64,000 bases of DNA. Source: Otis tarda (lineage: Eukaryota; Chordata; Aves; Otidiformes; Otididae). Location of the stretch: NCBI GenBank assembly GCA_026413225.1, contig CM048552.1:194259553-194323552 (forward strand), given 5' to 3'. The notes below the pieces were generated by a model. The model did no database searches, was not told the origin of the DNA, and was given only the letters and a program-made list of their open reading frames with translations. The position numbers were made by a program, and so were the translations under genes. Position 1 is the first letter of the stretch. The number at the start of each line of letters is the position of its first letter. Positions 53,601-64,000 of the stretch are shown here, piece after piece.

Positions 53601-56600
53601 TCTTCTCAAGGCTGAACAGCCCCAGCTCTCTCAGCCTGTCCTCATATGAAAGGTGTTCCAGCACTCTTATCATCTTCGTGGCCCTCCTCTGGACCTTCTC
53701 CAACTGGTCCATGTCCTTCTTATGTTGGGGGCTCCAGAACTGGACACAGTACTCCAGGTGGGGTCTCACCAGGGCAGAGTAGAAGGGGAGAATCCCCTCC
53801 CTTGACCTGCTGGCCACGCTCCTCTTGATGCAGCCTAGGATGCGGTTGGCCTTCTGGGCCGCAAGAGCGCATTGCCGGCTCACGTTGAGCTTCTCATCCA
53901 CCAGCACTCCCAAGTCCTTCTCCTCCATTCTCTGCCCAGCGTGTATTTGTGCCTGGGATTGCCACAACCCAGGTGCAGGACCTTGCACTTGGCCTGGTTG
54001 AACTTTGTGAGGTTGGCACGGGCCCACCTCTCCAGCCTGCTAAGATCCCTCTGGATGGCATCCCTCCCCTCCAGCGTGTCGATGGCACCACACAGCTTGG
54101 TGTCATCGGCAAACTTGCTGAGGGTGCACTCTACCCCACTGTCCATGTCGCCGACAAAGATGTTGAACAGGGCTGGGCCCAACATGGACCCCTGAGGGAT
54201 GCCACTAGTGACCAGTCTCCACTTGGACATTGAGACATTGACCACCACTCTCTGAGTTCGGCCATCCAGCCAACTCCTTATCCACCGAGTGGTCCGTCCA
54301 TCAAACCCATGTCTCTCTAGAGAGAAGGATGTCGTGTAGGACAGTGTCAAAAGCTTTGCACAAGTCCAGGTAGATGATATCCGTTGCTCGTCCCTTGTCC
54401 ACCAATGCTGTCACCCCGTCATAGAAGGCTACCAAATTGGTCAGGCATGATCTGCCCTTGGTGAAGCCATGTTGGCTGTCACCAACCACCTCCTTGCTCT
54501 CCATGTGCCTTAGCATGGTTTCCAGGAGAATCTGCTCCATGACCTGGCCAGGCACAGAGGTGAGGCTGACTGGCCTGTAGTTGCCCGGGTCTTCCTTGTT
54601 CCCCTTGCAGATCTGTTATACAGATTGTATTTACTAACACAGTATGTATATGCCATAAATGTGTCATAAGCTTGCAGAATTCAAATCTATCAGGAAAAGG
54701 AAAGGTAGTGACCTCTTCATTAGCAAACTTTGTCCATGGGCTGTTCAGAAAGAATGACAGAGCTAATGATAATTAAAAAGAAATATTAGTTAATGAGGTA
54801 ACAAATTAAGAGTACTATTAGAATGAGAAGTGATGTAAATCACAATCTTTGCCTTCATTGATTTCTCTAATTGTTTTATAGCAATTACAAGAAGTGAAGT
54901 GCTTAGAGGTTCATTAACATTTACTGCTATTTTTTTTCTAATTTGTTATCGATTTTGTTTCTTCTAACTTTGTTCAGAGTAATGGAAAAACTGGAGATAA
55001 TGTGGAAATCAATAGCTCTCTTCTCACTGTGTGATTTGAGATGTCTGGAATGCGGAACAGGATTTTAGATAAGGATAGCAATTCTGAAATAGAGACCTGT
55101 CAGTGGTAAATTGATATTAGGATTAGATATTAGGAAAAGAATTTTTTACAATGAGGGTGGTGGAACACCAGCACAGGTTGCCCAGAGAGGTGGTGGATGC
55201 CCCATCCCTGGAAACGTTCAAGGCCAGGTTGGATGAGGCTCTGAGCAACCTGATGTGGTTGGAGATGTCCCTGCTCCTTGCAGGGGCGGTTGGACTAGAT
55301 GGCCTTTAAAGGTCCCTTCCAACCCAAACCATCCTATGATTCTAAATGTAGCGTTTATCCAGAGGTATGTGAAAGAAGAGAAGGCAGAAGCACTGTGTTA
55401 TCGCCTCTCCAGCTTTGTGGCAGAATCTAGGGATTATTCAGAGAATGTGCTGAAAGAACAATTTGAGAAGTAGAAAGAATTAAGAAAGGGCAATTATGGG
55501 AAGCATATGGAGGACCAGATGGGATGTTTGATTCTGTCAATGAAGGCTCTAAATGTAAAATTCTGCTTAGGTTTGAGAGGACAATACCATTTACTAAATC
55601 AGCAGGAGATATTTAAGATACGTGGTAAGATGAAAATGTTATTGTATGATGTCCCATGCACATGGACAAACAGGAACGTCAAGTCTGCCTATCATTCTTC
55701 TTTCCCTCTACAGTGCAGTAGCACAAACTATTCAAATCTGTGTGCTTCACAAATTAAATAAATTATTTTATCCAATGAGTATGAAATAATGAACATTTTT
55801 AGTCTCTTAAGAGCTATTGTAGTAGCTCTTCAGCAGTTTACCAGACTTCTAGAGAAGAAAGTTTGGTTATTCAGTCTCTTGCAATGGATCTCTGTGCTTT
55901 GCAGAAATCCTGTTTACTGGCGTGGCCCATTGCAAGAAATAAAAGTTGTCAGAGCTGCCAATGCATCAGAGCTGAGAGAAACCCTAGTGCTGCACAAAGA
56001 CAGTGTTCTAAGCAGATCTAATTTCTTGTTTATACATCTGTGGGATTCAACAACCAAGTGTCTTCCCAGTTATATGCATCAGAATTTTTGCATCAGAAAA
56101 AGGCTAAAAGGCTGAAAGCCTTAGTGAGTGTGTGGTGGTTTTTTTGCAACTTTCCTGATTGACTTGTTTTATTTTTAATTTTCACACAGGTTTGAGTGCT
56201 GTAATTTTGATTTTGGAATTAAAAAAAATTAAGAGATGTGTGTGGGAAACATACAGAGTGCAGTATTTTTGTGAAAGGAAATATTCTGATGTCTCAGAAT
56301 TTAGAACAGCGGAACCATATGAACTGAAAGAAAGAACATTTTTTTTTTTTTACTTTTCTTAGGTATGCACATCTTAAGATGATCCTCACAGAAACAGGCA
56401 AGCAATAAACAAATTTAAAACATAGGTTAAAATAACTGTACACCATATAGTCTCTATAACCTTCCCCTAATGGGACAGAGGACTTTCAGTAGCCTGTACA
56501 GGCTGACAGTTTAAGATATACAATTACAATGATGGTCTTTCTTAGACTTTTCTACTGTTATTCTGAGGCAGACTTCACAAGCGTTTCATTTCCCTGCAAT

Positions 56601-59600
56601 TATATTTTGAATAAAGCTAGCTGATTTCTAAAGCTAGCTAAATATCCTTCTTGTTTTGAATAGTTTGATGGGCTTCCAGTGTTTTTGAATTTCGGAGTGG
56701 TGTCGGACTATTTACACTGTCACTACAAAACATGTGGATTATGGTTGCAAATTTATTACACACTGCAGTACTTGCATGCCTCCTTACAAGTGTTGTGCTT
56801 CCGAGGCCATGCTAACTGTAAAGTGAGGGGAGAAGGCAGGTGTCTGTTGGCCAGGTTAGCAGGAGAGCCAAGTATTGAAGAAGCAGAATTAGAAAGTGAA
56901 GGATAGGTGTTCTGGAGGTGGTGGGAGGATGAGGAGACTGGAGCAAGGTCTTGGGTGTTTTCTTAAAGGAGAGGTGTGCTTTTGTATTGGAGTCAAAGGT
57001 GAGAGGTAAAGTGGTAATAGTTGTAAAACCAGCATTTTTTCGCATAACAAATTCCCTATTTGCTTAGTGTAGAAACCTCCTCACCTTTTCCCCCTTGTTG
57101 ATTAGTACATGTACCAATATAATTTTAAAATAAAAGCTTCCAATCATTAAAAAAAGATTTTAGGTTTTGAAGAGGTGAAGAGTGATGCTTTAGGTATAGA
57201 ACAAATGTGAACTAACTATATTTTCTTCAGGGATTTGTTTTCAAATCATCTTCTATTGCCTACTGTCTTCCTGAATTTGGTTGAAGAAAAGCTTTTACAA
57301 ACTTAATCTGTTTGCTTTTCTTTCCTCTCTACAGGCATGTACGTTAACATGCAGTCATATAAAATTAATCTCCTGAATTTTGTTCAGTGTTCTGAGTTCT
57401 CTGTTGCTTCAACTGGCTTTGGTCTTCTCTCACTGTGTGTTTGCCATTCTAATTAATTTATCATCAGACAGTTCCTTTTTAAAATTGGAATGAAATTCAG
57501 TTAAAATTAGAAATGGAGTTTCTAATTTGCTGCCTTTTCATCGTTTGACACTTATAGAAATTTTAGCACTTTTTCCCATTTGATTTAATTTTTAAAACTT
57601 TCTTAACATTTTAATATACTTCTTCTTTTATGGCTGTTTCTAATTATAAGCTTATAAATAGTTAGCTTACAATATTAAATGTTTTGACATAAACTACTGT
57701 GTGATTTCATCTGCTTCCTTTAAGGAAAAAAAAGCCTTGGTTTTCCTCTTAAGTTCGTTGACCTACTTGAGTGTAGATTTGGACCACAAAGAAGCTAATA
57801 TAAGCATTTTCCCTAGCTTAAAGAAATAAAAATAATGGACATTAATTTCCTCACTTTTTAATATGGAGATCTTAAGCCTTATTAATGTATTTTCTAAAAA
57901 TACACTTCTTACTTATTCTTTGAGTGTGTCTTGGGTATTTAGAAAGTAGTTCTTCATATTTCATTAATTTAAAATTAAGGAAAACAATTTACTTTCCGGT
58001 TTTCTGGTTAAATTGCATGGTGCTCTTGTTTGTCATTGTCTTAATCAGGAGAGCACGAAAAACAGTTACTTCCCTGTTATTCCTAAGATGTAAAAGCTTT
58101 TAGTTCTTTTTCTCTGTTAAAAGAACCTCCTCTTGAAATATCTCTAAATGCACTCTGCTAGAGAACAGTCTCCCCATTACAGTATAGTCTTAGAATTTGC
58201 TACTTATATATGCAATTATCTGTATATAAAACATAAAATGTGAAATAAAGATCATATTTATGGAATCTGTGTAGCAGGTACAGGCTTCAATTTGCAGATT
58301 GCTGCTGAAAGGTTGGATTACTTGCTGAGGGCCTTATAAAGATTTTTCTCACACTTTCAGTGTTAGGTTTCACCGGAGAAGGGCAGCATAAAATGAGAGT
58401 GGCTCTATCCCACTGACAGCTCATGATGCCTTCGCAGAGGTGATGGGGAGGTTTGCAGTGTTGGGGTGAGCTGGAGACAGTGTTAGTGGTCACAAGATTC
58501 AAGTGCCTAAGAGCTAGAAAGAGTCTGGGGAAGAGGGGCCTCTGGAGTGTCCTGGTACAGAGTAGGTTACAGATGCTTTTCTTGCTGACTCAGCTTTCCC
58601 CATGTCAATTCAGTGGCATGCCTCCTTCAAAATGCACGTATCCAAACTGCACATCCTTTTCCTTTTGGTCTCTATTTGGAGCTACCACCTGTGCCATAGC
58701 TTTGAATCCTGAACAAGCTATGTTGTGCTGTTTTAAAACTCCTGACTGCCAATCCTGTCGCTCTAAAATGAGAACTGAAAATGTAGGAACAGGTTGAAGC
58801 AGTTATTTCTGACTTTGATATCAACTAATAAGATTTGGAGAATCCAATTTCCGAAGTGTCTGAGAAGCTCTCAATTTACAGCTGAATTTCTTCACAGTAC
58901 AAGGTCATGCTGTGCCTGTTCTTTACTGTTGTGGCTGCCTTGTGGTAGATGGAGAGATATTTTTACTTGGGCACATTTTGAGAGCTGTGAAACCGGTGGT
59001 ATTTGTTGAACATTTTGACCTAAGTAAATGCAAAATATTACTAATAAATTTACAATCGAGACAAAATTATATAGTATTGTTTGAATTTACTTAGGCTTTT
59101 CTTGCATTTGCTTACAGTGTACTTGTTAATCCTTTGTGAAATGGAAATATGCTTTACTGTCTTAAAGTCAAGAAGAAATGACTTGCAGAAAATTTGCCCC
59201 TGTGTATACATTCTTTTACACTTTGGATTTAATTTTACCTCTCTACAGTAATACTGTGCAAGCTAATAAATCTCTCTCTTATTTTATAGTTTGGGAATAC
59301 ATGCTACTGCAATTCAGTTCTTCAGGCACTTTATTTTTGTCGACCATTTCGAGATAAAGTCTTAGCATACAAGAGTCAACCAAGAAAAAAAGAGAATCTC
59401 CTTACATGCTTAGCTGATCTCTTCCACAGTATAGCCACCCAGAAGAAAAAAGTCGGAGTAATACCTCCCAAGAAATTCATAACAAGATTACGAAAAGAAA
59501 ATGGTAACTTATTTTTTTCCTTGCATAATAGTCATAGCAATTATGATTTAATTCTGAAGTTGGCATAGTGAAATACCTACATATTTGTTACTTGTGGAAA

Positions 59601-62600
59601 GTGTTCTTGGTCCTGCAGTATAAAGAAGAGGTGACCCTAGAATAAAGGTGTAACCCTGGAGCCGTTTTGAGAGAGAATCCTTGTCTCTCTCTCTCTCTCT
59701 CCATGTAGGACTGAGTGTATTGTCAGTGGCTGCTTATGAAATTGCTTGCTAATTTTGCCTTTCTATAAATTAGATTTTTATAATAAAAATTCACGGTAAA
59801 GCTTTTGTTCTCTGTTTATAAGAACATTACTCTTTGAATGCAGGAATCAGTCTCCCAAACAGAGTGTGTAGAATGGGTGTTAAGACTTCCCTGCAAGAAT
59901 CTAGCTTAAAAACCCACACATTTTAAAATTCGCTTAGAATTCATGCAATACTTAGCTTGACTTACTTTTTAAAGGATTAATGAATTTTAAAATCAGTAAG
60001 TAGTTTTGGCTAATTTACTTTAGTGTAGTTGATATAATAAATTTCTAGAGATTTCCAGAGATTTTTTAACATTTCTTGCTTCTTATCTACAGGGCTAATT
60101 GGTTGAAATGTTTTAGAAAATAATTCAGTGTTAAAATACAAATGGAACCTTGTAATCTATGACTCAGTTTGGATCCTCTTTTTTAAAAATACAACTTTTT
60201 CCTAAAAAGTAATGACTAGATTTAAATAAACTGTATAGGGTACCGTATTTAACACTGCTGCAGTAGAAATGTTCATACTGTTGTAATCTCTCCAAGACTA
60301 TATATATAGACTAAAAAAAAAAGTGTGTAAATGTTATTATGACCATTTCTGTAGTAAAAACAAGAAATAAAATGTTATAATAGCATTCATAATTTGAAGT
60401 GACCCCTCCAGCAAATGCTCACTGTGAGTTGTAATAATATTGTTAGAAAAAAGCTCTCCAGTAGTGTACAATCTGTTACCTATGCAGAATAGAAAACTGC
60501 CATTCAATTCTTCGGTAAGTATACTTGAGTAAGTATGCTTATATGTTGATACGTTTACAGAAATAGTTCATTATGTCAATGAATGTTGACTAACTATGAC
60601 AAATGTGGAGAATGGTTCAAATGGAAAGCAGAAAGTAAACCACAGGAGTCATTAAGTTATTTTTAGAAAGTGTTCTTTTTAATGCTTAATTATGTCATGA
60701 CACTAAAATTCTAAGCTGGAGAAAGCAATTGTAAAATCTTTGTTGGAGAAATCAGATATGAAAGTTCAGCTGTTGCTGGCTTTTGAGGTCTCTTTTAATG
60801 ATGATACTTTCACTTTATTTACAAGTAAATGGCTAAATTGTCAGGCAGCAATTACATGGACATCATGCATGCTATTAAGTGTGTATTTTAAAGGTATATA
60901 ATTCCGAGCTTTAAAAAAGAGTTAAAGAATCAGGTAGGTGTGCCACATCAATCTAGATTCTGTTCCAGTCTATATCCAGATATACCAGGGATGACTCAGA
61001 ACATAATCTTAATTTATTCCAGACTACAATGCTGCTATTCCATCTTTATTTTCAAAGTCTGAATACAACATAAATATATGAATGACCTTAAAGCTTAACT
61101 GGCTGGGAAGCAGCTACTGGGTTGAAGTCAGCTGAAGGTATACTGTTATGTTTGCTTAAATTTGTTCTAATAATAAAATGAGCAATGTGTAACTTTCTTT
61201 GTGTTCTGCTTAATGCTAATTTACTGACTGGGCACATAGCCCTGAGAGGATATAACACTGTGAAGAATCTCTGAAGTATTTTACCTCAAGAGACTTGTAG
61301 CTCATGTTCTGCCTTAGCTTACTTGATTAAATGAAGACCTTACAGTTGGCTAGATTTAGACTTAAACTTATTCTTCCTTCTCAAAAATAGTGTAGTAGTT
61401 CATTAAATAAGCTACTTAGTTCATACTTTTGGCTGACCTATTGTACTACGTAGTGTCTCCAGATGATCTAGATTAGCAGCAAATTCTACCTACTTTGCTA
61501 ATAACTCAGCATTTTTTTTTCTATTTGAAGTTTACTCCTGGATGCTATAAAGTAAATGATAGTAAAGCTTCCATGTAGTCCCTGTATGCACTTCAAAACC
61601 TAAGCTTCACTGAGTATCTTTTTCATTCATTTCCAGTCCTTGGAACTATCCCTCTACTCAAGCCCAGTCTCTTAGTATATTCTTGGAACTACAAGCAAAT
61701 TGCAGGTTTTGATTAATTGAAGTAACTGCTCTTGTAGTTCAGCCCTGATGGGGACCAGACTAAACAGTCTCTCTCTCTCTCTCACTCCCCCCACCCTCTG
61801 AGAGAATAGGGGGAGATGATATAAAGAAAAACAGCTCGAGGTTTGAGATAAGGATGGGGAGAAATCCTTAAAGTTACTGTTACGGGCAAAACAGACTCGA
61901 CTTGGGGAAAAATACTAATTTATTTCTAAAACTAGCAGGAGAATAAGACAGGGAACAAGATAACCTCCCCCCACCCCTCCCTCTTCCCGGGCTTAACATT
62001 CCCCACCCCGAGTGGCACAGGGTGGAGGAGGGAATGGGGGTCGCGATCAGTTCATCACGTGTTGTTTCACGCTGCTGCTTCATGGTCGGGGGAAGAACTC
62101 CTCGCATTCCTCCCCTGCTCCTTCGTGGGGTCCCTCCCATGGGCCGCAGTCCTTTGTGAAACTGCTCCGGCGTGGGTCATCTCTTCAACGGATTGCAGTC
62201 CCTCCAGAACGGGGCCCTCCACAGGCCACAGCCGCCTTCAGGCCTCCACCTGCTCTGGCGTGGGGTCCTCCACGGACTGCAGGTGGATCTCCGCTCTTCC
62301 GTGGACCTCTGTGGACTGCAGGGGGACAACCTGCTCCACCATGGTCATCACCACAGGCTGCAGGGGAATCTTGGCCAGTAATGCTGCTGCATTACTCCTC
62401 CCCCTCCTTCTTCACTGACCTTGGCGTCTGCAGTCGTTCCTCACAACAGGCTGGCAGACGCCTCTCAGGATCCTTTTTACATCTTATTCACTTCTTATCT
62501 CCTCTCCACTTCTTGCAGCCAGGCCGGGCTGAGTTGGGCCCAGTCAGCTGCCCAGCGGGAGGCCAGAGGGTGAGGCCTGCAAGGCCCACAAGGCTCGCGC

Positions 62601-63949
62601 CTCCCTCTCTCTGCCCCGGCTCAGTTGCTTCACATCTTCTCCCTTTTTTTTTTTTTTCCTGTTTTCCCCTTCTTAAATACGTTATCGCAGAGGCGTTATC
62701 ATGGAACATTCTGCTACCAATTGGCTCGGCCTTGGCCAGCAGCAGGTCTGCCCTAGGCCCGGCCGAGTCCACTGAACAAAGGGGAGCGACTTCTAGCAGT
62801 TTCCTACAGAAGCTACCACCTTAGGCACTCCCTCACCCAACAAAACCAGAACACTGCACATTAAAAGACTTGTCTGATATGAGCCAGTGATATAGAATGC
62901 GTTTTACATTGGCAGGTAAATTTCCTCGTAACAATAACTGGTCAGAGAGCAAAGAAGTAGCTATTACTAAATCCGATTCAATGCCTTTATGCTTTTCTTA
63001 GTCCTGTTTCTAATGTGAAGATTTGTAGCAGCAGAGGATTTATCAGGTTGTTATCCCAGGGGACTACAAAAAACAATGTTTTCAGGATAGTACCAATTTA
63101 ACATAAACAGGAGAGTAGACTTGTAAGAAAGAGAGTTCAACTTTGTGCTTTAATCTGCATCACTGCTATGCATCGTAAGTATGTGCCAGTGAAACTTTTC
63201 CCCTTCCACTGAATTGATCCTAAAACTGTTATGATTAGAAATGTTGACAATCTGAAGATATGAAGTGGAAAGCATAATAAATCCCTTAGTGTCTGTCCAA
63301 CAAGTCCACCTGTAATAAAGGTGCCAGATATGCCAGTCTCCAGAAGCAATATTTCAGATCTTGAAAGACAGTTCTGTTTATTACTTGAGGTCCTGATTTG
63401 AAACCTGTTTGCTCTTGCTAGAACTTTAGGCTAATTTGTCATGGCTTATACAAATACTACCTTACTTAAAGAGCTTTGAGAAAGAAAATAGTTGTTTAAA
63501 AATATCTGTGAATGTAAGCTGACTTGCCCTGCCCTCTTCCCACTGCCTATTTTTTTTGGTCTTAGTTTATGAAGTATGCATTTTGGGTTGGTGGTGTATT
63601 GTCATGAATGATTGAAGATGTGAAATAAAGACTGGTTTTGAAATTTGACTTCTTTTAAAAACTTTTTTATACTACAGCATTACCTGATTAATTAAAACAT
63701 CTTCTGTTGTTTTATCTTGTAGAGCTTTTTGATAACTATATGCAGCAGGATGCACATGAGTTCTTAAACTATCTATTAAATACAATTGCGGATATCTTAC
63801 AAGAGGAAAGAAAGCAAGAGAAACAAAATGGTCGCCTACCTAATGGCAACATTGACAATGAACATAACAGCCCACCAGACCCAACCTGGGTTCATGAAAT
63901 CTTTCAGGGAACATTAACTAACGAAACCAGATGTCTTACATGTGAAACT
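38635..63949 (+). CDS. USP12: USP12, ubiquitin C-terminal hydrolase, first four coding exons (partial)
   Basis: The exons are 38635-38682, 51687-51767, 59290-59503 and 63723-63949. They encode residues 1-190 of a protein that is 370 residues in human; the gene continues past the right edge. Catalytic Cys48 lies in the Cys box [26 protein letters not shown] follows, and CLTC near residues 185-188 is the first half of the zinc site of the fingers subdomain. The catalytic His and Asp lie in unseen exons. The N-terminus MEILMTVSK and the insert NGNIDNE separate it from the paralogue USP46. Known biology: USP12 is a cytosolic and nuclear deubiquitinase, active with WDR48 (UAF1) and WDR20, on substrates including histones and signalling receptors. 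The main ATG has C at -3, a weak context. Intron 1 is 13.0 kb, intron 2 is 7.5 kb and intron 3 is 4.2 kb. Confidence 0.97.
39181..45459 (+). other. USP12 intron 1, left part
   Basis: AT-rich intron sequence with T-runs near 41485-41500 and 44221-44247. No exon, RNA gene or recognised repeat family was seen. Confidence 0.55.
45460..46267 (+). mobile_element. CR1 LINE, 5'-truncated, in USP12 intron 1
   Basis: Plus-strand CR1 ORF2 C-terminus and 3' UTR. Frames contain [16 protein letters not shown] equivalents, [15 protein letters not shown] and [20 protein letters not shown], and the 3' end is CCATTCTATGGTGCTATGA. In-frame stops make it inactive. Confidence 0.93.
50318..50341. repeat. (TA)n microsatellite
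   Basis: Alternating TA with one G interruption, in USP12 intron 1. Confidence 0.85.
51319..51339. repeat. (CCACT)n microsatellite
   Basis: About four pentamer units followed by a pyrimidine run, 350 bp upstream of USP12 exon 2. Confidence 0.85.
51687..51767 (+). CDS. USP12: USP12 coding exon 2
   Basis: An 81-bp symmetrical exon (phase 0 to 0) encoding [20 protein letters not shown] through YFGLVN. The acceptor is TTTCTAG and the donor GTAAGT. Skipping it would keep the frame but remove 27 residues just before the Cys box. Confidence 0.97.
51768..53237 (+). other. USP12 intron 2, left part
   Basis: AT-rich sequence with no recognised repeat or exon, apart from the short tandem duplication near 53115. 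Confidence 0.55.
53115..53181. repeat. 40-bp tandem duplication
   Basis: 53115-53141 and 53155-53181 match at 25 of 27 positions, with a 40-bp period. Both contain GGCACACTGCTGCTGTGT. It lies 57 bp from the end of a CR1 insertion. Confidence 0.8.
53238..54612 (-). mobile_element. CR1 LINE, longest copy here, with part of reverse transcriptase
   Basis: Minus-strand CR1 with the 3' terminus at 53238 and ORF2 extending to 54612. Overlapping minus frames show [32 protein letters not shown] and the catalytic FADDTKL motif, and then a 233-codon frame (53326-54027) that covers the C-terminal part through [14 protein letters not shown]. At least two frameshifts break the reading frame, and the 5' half is missing. 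This is the least decayed CR1 in the window. Confidence 0.96.
55115..55345 (+). mobile_element. CR1 3' fragment
   Basis: Last 230 bp of a CR1: ATGAGGGTGGTGGAACACC, the GTTGCCCAGAGAGGTGG block, and the end CCATCCTATGATTCTA. It is inverted relative to the CR1 500 bp to its left. Confidence 0.93.
55346..59289 (+). other. USP12 intron 2, right part
   Basis: AT-rich intron sequence. Frames up to 114 codons occur but show no family signature and overlap on both strands. Confidence 0.5.
59290..59503 (+). CDS. USP12: USP12 coding exon 3, catalytic Cys
   Basis: 214 bp encoding [20 protein letters not shown] through RLRKEN and the first base of codon 115. Catalytic Cys48 is the fifth residue of the exon. 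The acceptor is TTTATAG and the donor GTAACT. Confidence 0.98.
59684..59701. repeat. (TC)n microsatellite
   Basis: Nine CT units in USP12 intron 3, 180 bp past exon 3. Confidence 0.85.
59702..61767 (+). other. USP12 intron 3, left part
   Basis: AT-rich sequence with no gene or repeat family recognised. Confidence 0.5.
61768..61783. repeat. (TC)n microsatellite at the edge of the intron 3 LTR
   Basis: Eight CT units directly before the LTR-related sequence. Confidence 0.75.
61790..62853 (-). mobile_element. Endogenous retrovirus LTR, antisense in USP12 intron 3
   Basis: Read on the minus strand this is a GC-rich bird LTR that starts TGTTCTGGTTTTG. It carries a TATA-like TATTTAAG (about 62673-62680), then short GC-rich repeats of a 'gctgcag...ccatgg' kind (62250-62370), and runs to the GTTTTGCCCGTAACA at about 61878. 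The sequence from 61790 to 61877 seems to belong to the same element. No gag, pol or env frame was found, and the 270-codon plus-strand frame over it is a product of GC-rich composition. No clear target-site duplication was seen. The family call rests on recall of similar bird repeats. Confidence 0.7.
62854..63722 (+). other. USP12 intron 3, right part
   Basis: Unique AT-rich sequence ending in the TTTTATCTTGTAG acceptor of exon 4. Nothing else recognised. Confidence 0.55.
63723..63949 (+). CDS. USP12: USP12 coding exon 4
   Basis: 227 bp encoding [20 protein letters not shown] through CLTCET. It is one residue shorter than human in the [13 protein letters not shown] loop. The donor is GTAAGT. 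Confidence 0.98.
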
Positions 63950-64000
63950 GTAAGTCCATATATAGTTTGTAAAATGAATTCTTCCATGTTTCAGAACGTC
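63950..64000 (+). other. USP12 intron 4, start
   Basis: Begins with the GTAAGT donor; the window ends inside the intron. Confidence 0.9.

Noticed and set aside
53326..54555. Long minus-strand frames as a host gene
   Set aside because: They carry reverse transcriptase motifs of CR1 and are broken by frameshifts. They belong to the LINE, not to a host gene.
62012..62824. 270-codon plus-strand frame in USP12 intron 3
   Set aside because: It lies antisense within a GC-rich LTR and has no retroviral or host domain.

Overview
This is a stretch of vertebrate nuclear DNA, almost certainly from a bird. It has split genes with GT-AG introns, CpG-island promoters and long AT-rich intergenic and intronic stretches. 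The dominant repeat is the CR1 LINE, in both young and very old copies, with only two LTR pieces and one trace of an ancient MIR-type SINE. No bacterial or viral gene organisation is present. The species cannot be fixed from the sequence alone.

Three protein-coding genes were reconstructed exon by exon. RASL11A (minus strand, about 10.45-11.65 kb) is a complete four-exon gene for a 236-residue Ras-like GTPase. RPL21 (minus strand, about 18.96-23.86 kb) is a complete gene for the 160-residue ribosomal protein eL21, with a non-coding TOP-type first exon; its introns carry two snoRNAs, SNORD102 and SNORA27. USP12 (plus strand, from about 38.6 kb to beyond the right edge) is represented by its first four coding exons, which encode 190 residues including the catalytic cysteine. 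The order RASL11A-RPL21-USP12 matches human chromosome 13q12.

Region by region: 1-10.4 kb is gene-free and holds an old CR1, a pair of related AT-rich blocks, a solo LTR and a MIR relic. 10.4-12 kb is RASL11A and its CpG island. 12-16.8 kb is unique intergenic DNA. 16.85-17.6 kb is a CR1. 18.9-24 kb is RPL21, with a second CR1 sitting about 135 bp upstream of its start. 24.8-38.1 kb is a gene desert with old CR1 pieces. 38.1-39.2 kb is the USP12 CpG island. The rest is USP12 exons and introns, with three CR1 copies and an antisense LTR.

RPL21 and its snoRNAs act directly in ribosome synthesis, and RASL11A has been linked to rDNA transcription, so the left half is a small group of genes with a nucleolar theme. 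USP12 is a separate deubiquitinase. I did not find a novel multi-gene system. The most interesting observation is at the USP12 start: an upstream ATG in a strong context opens a short frame that overlaps the main start, and its stop codon overlaps an in-frame downstream Met codon (TAATG).
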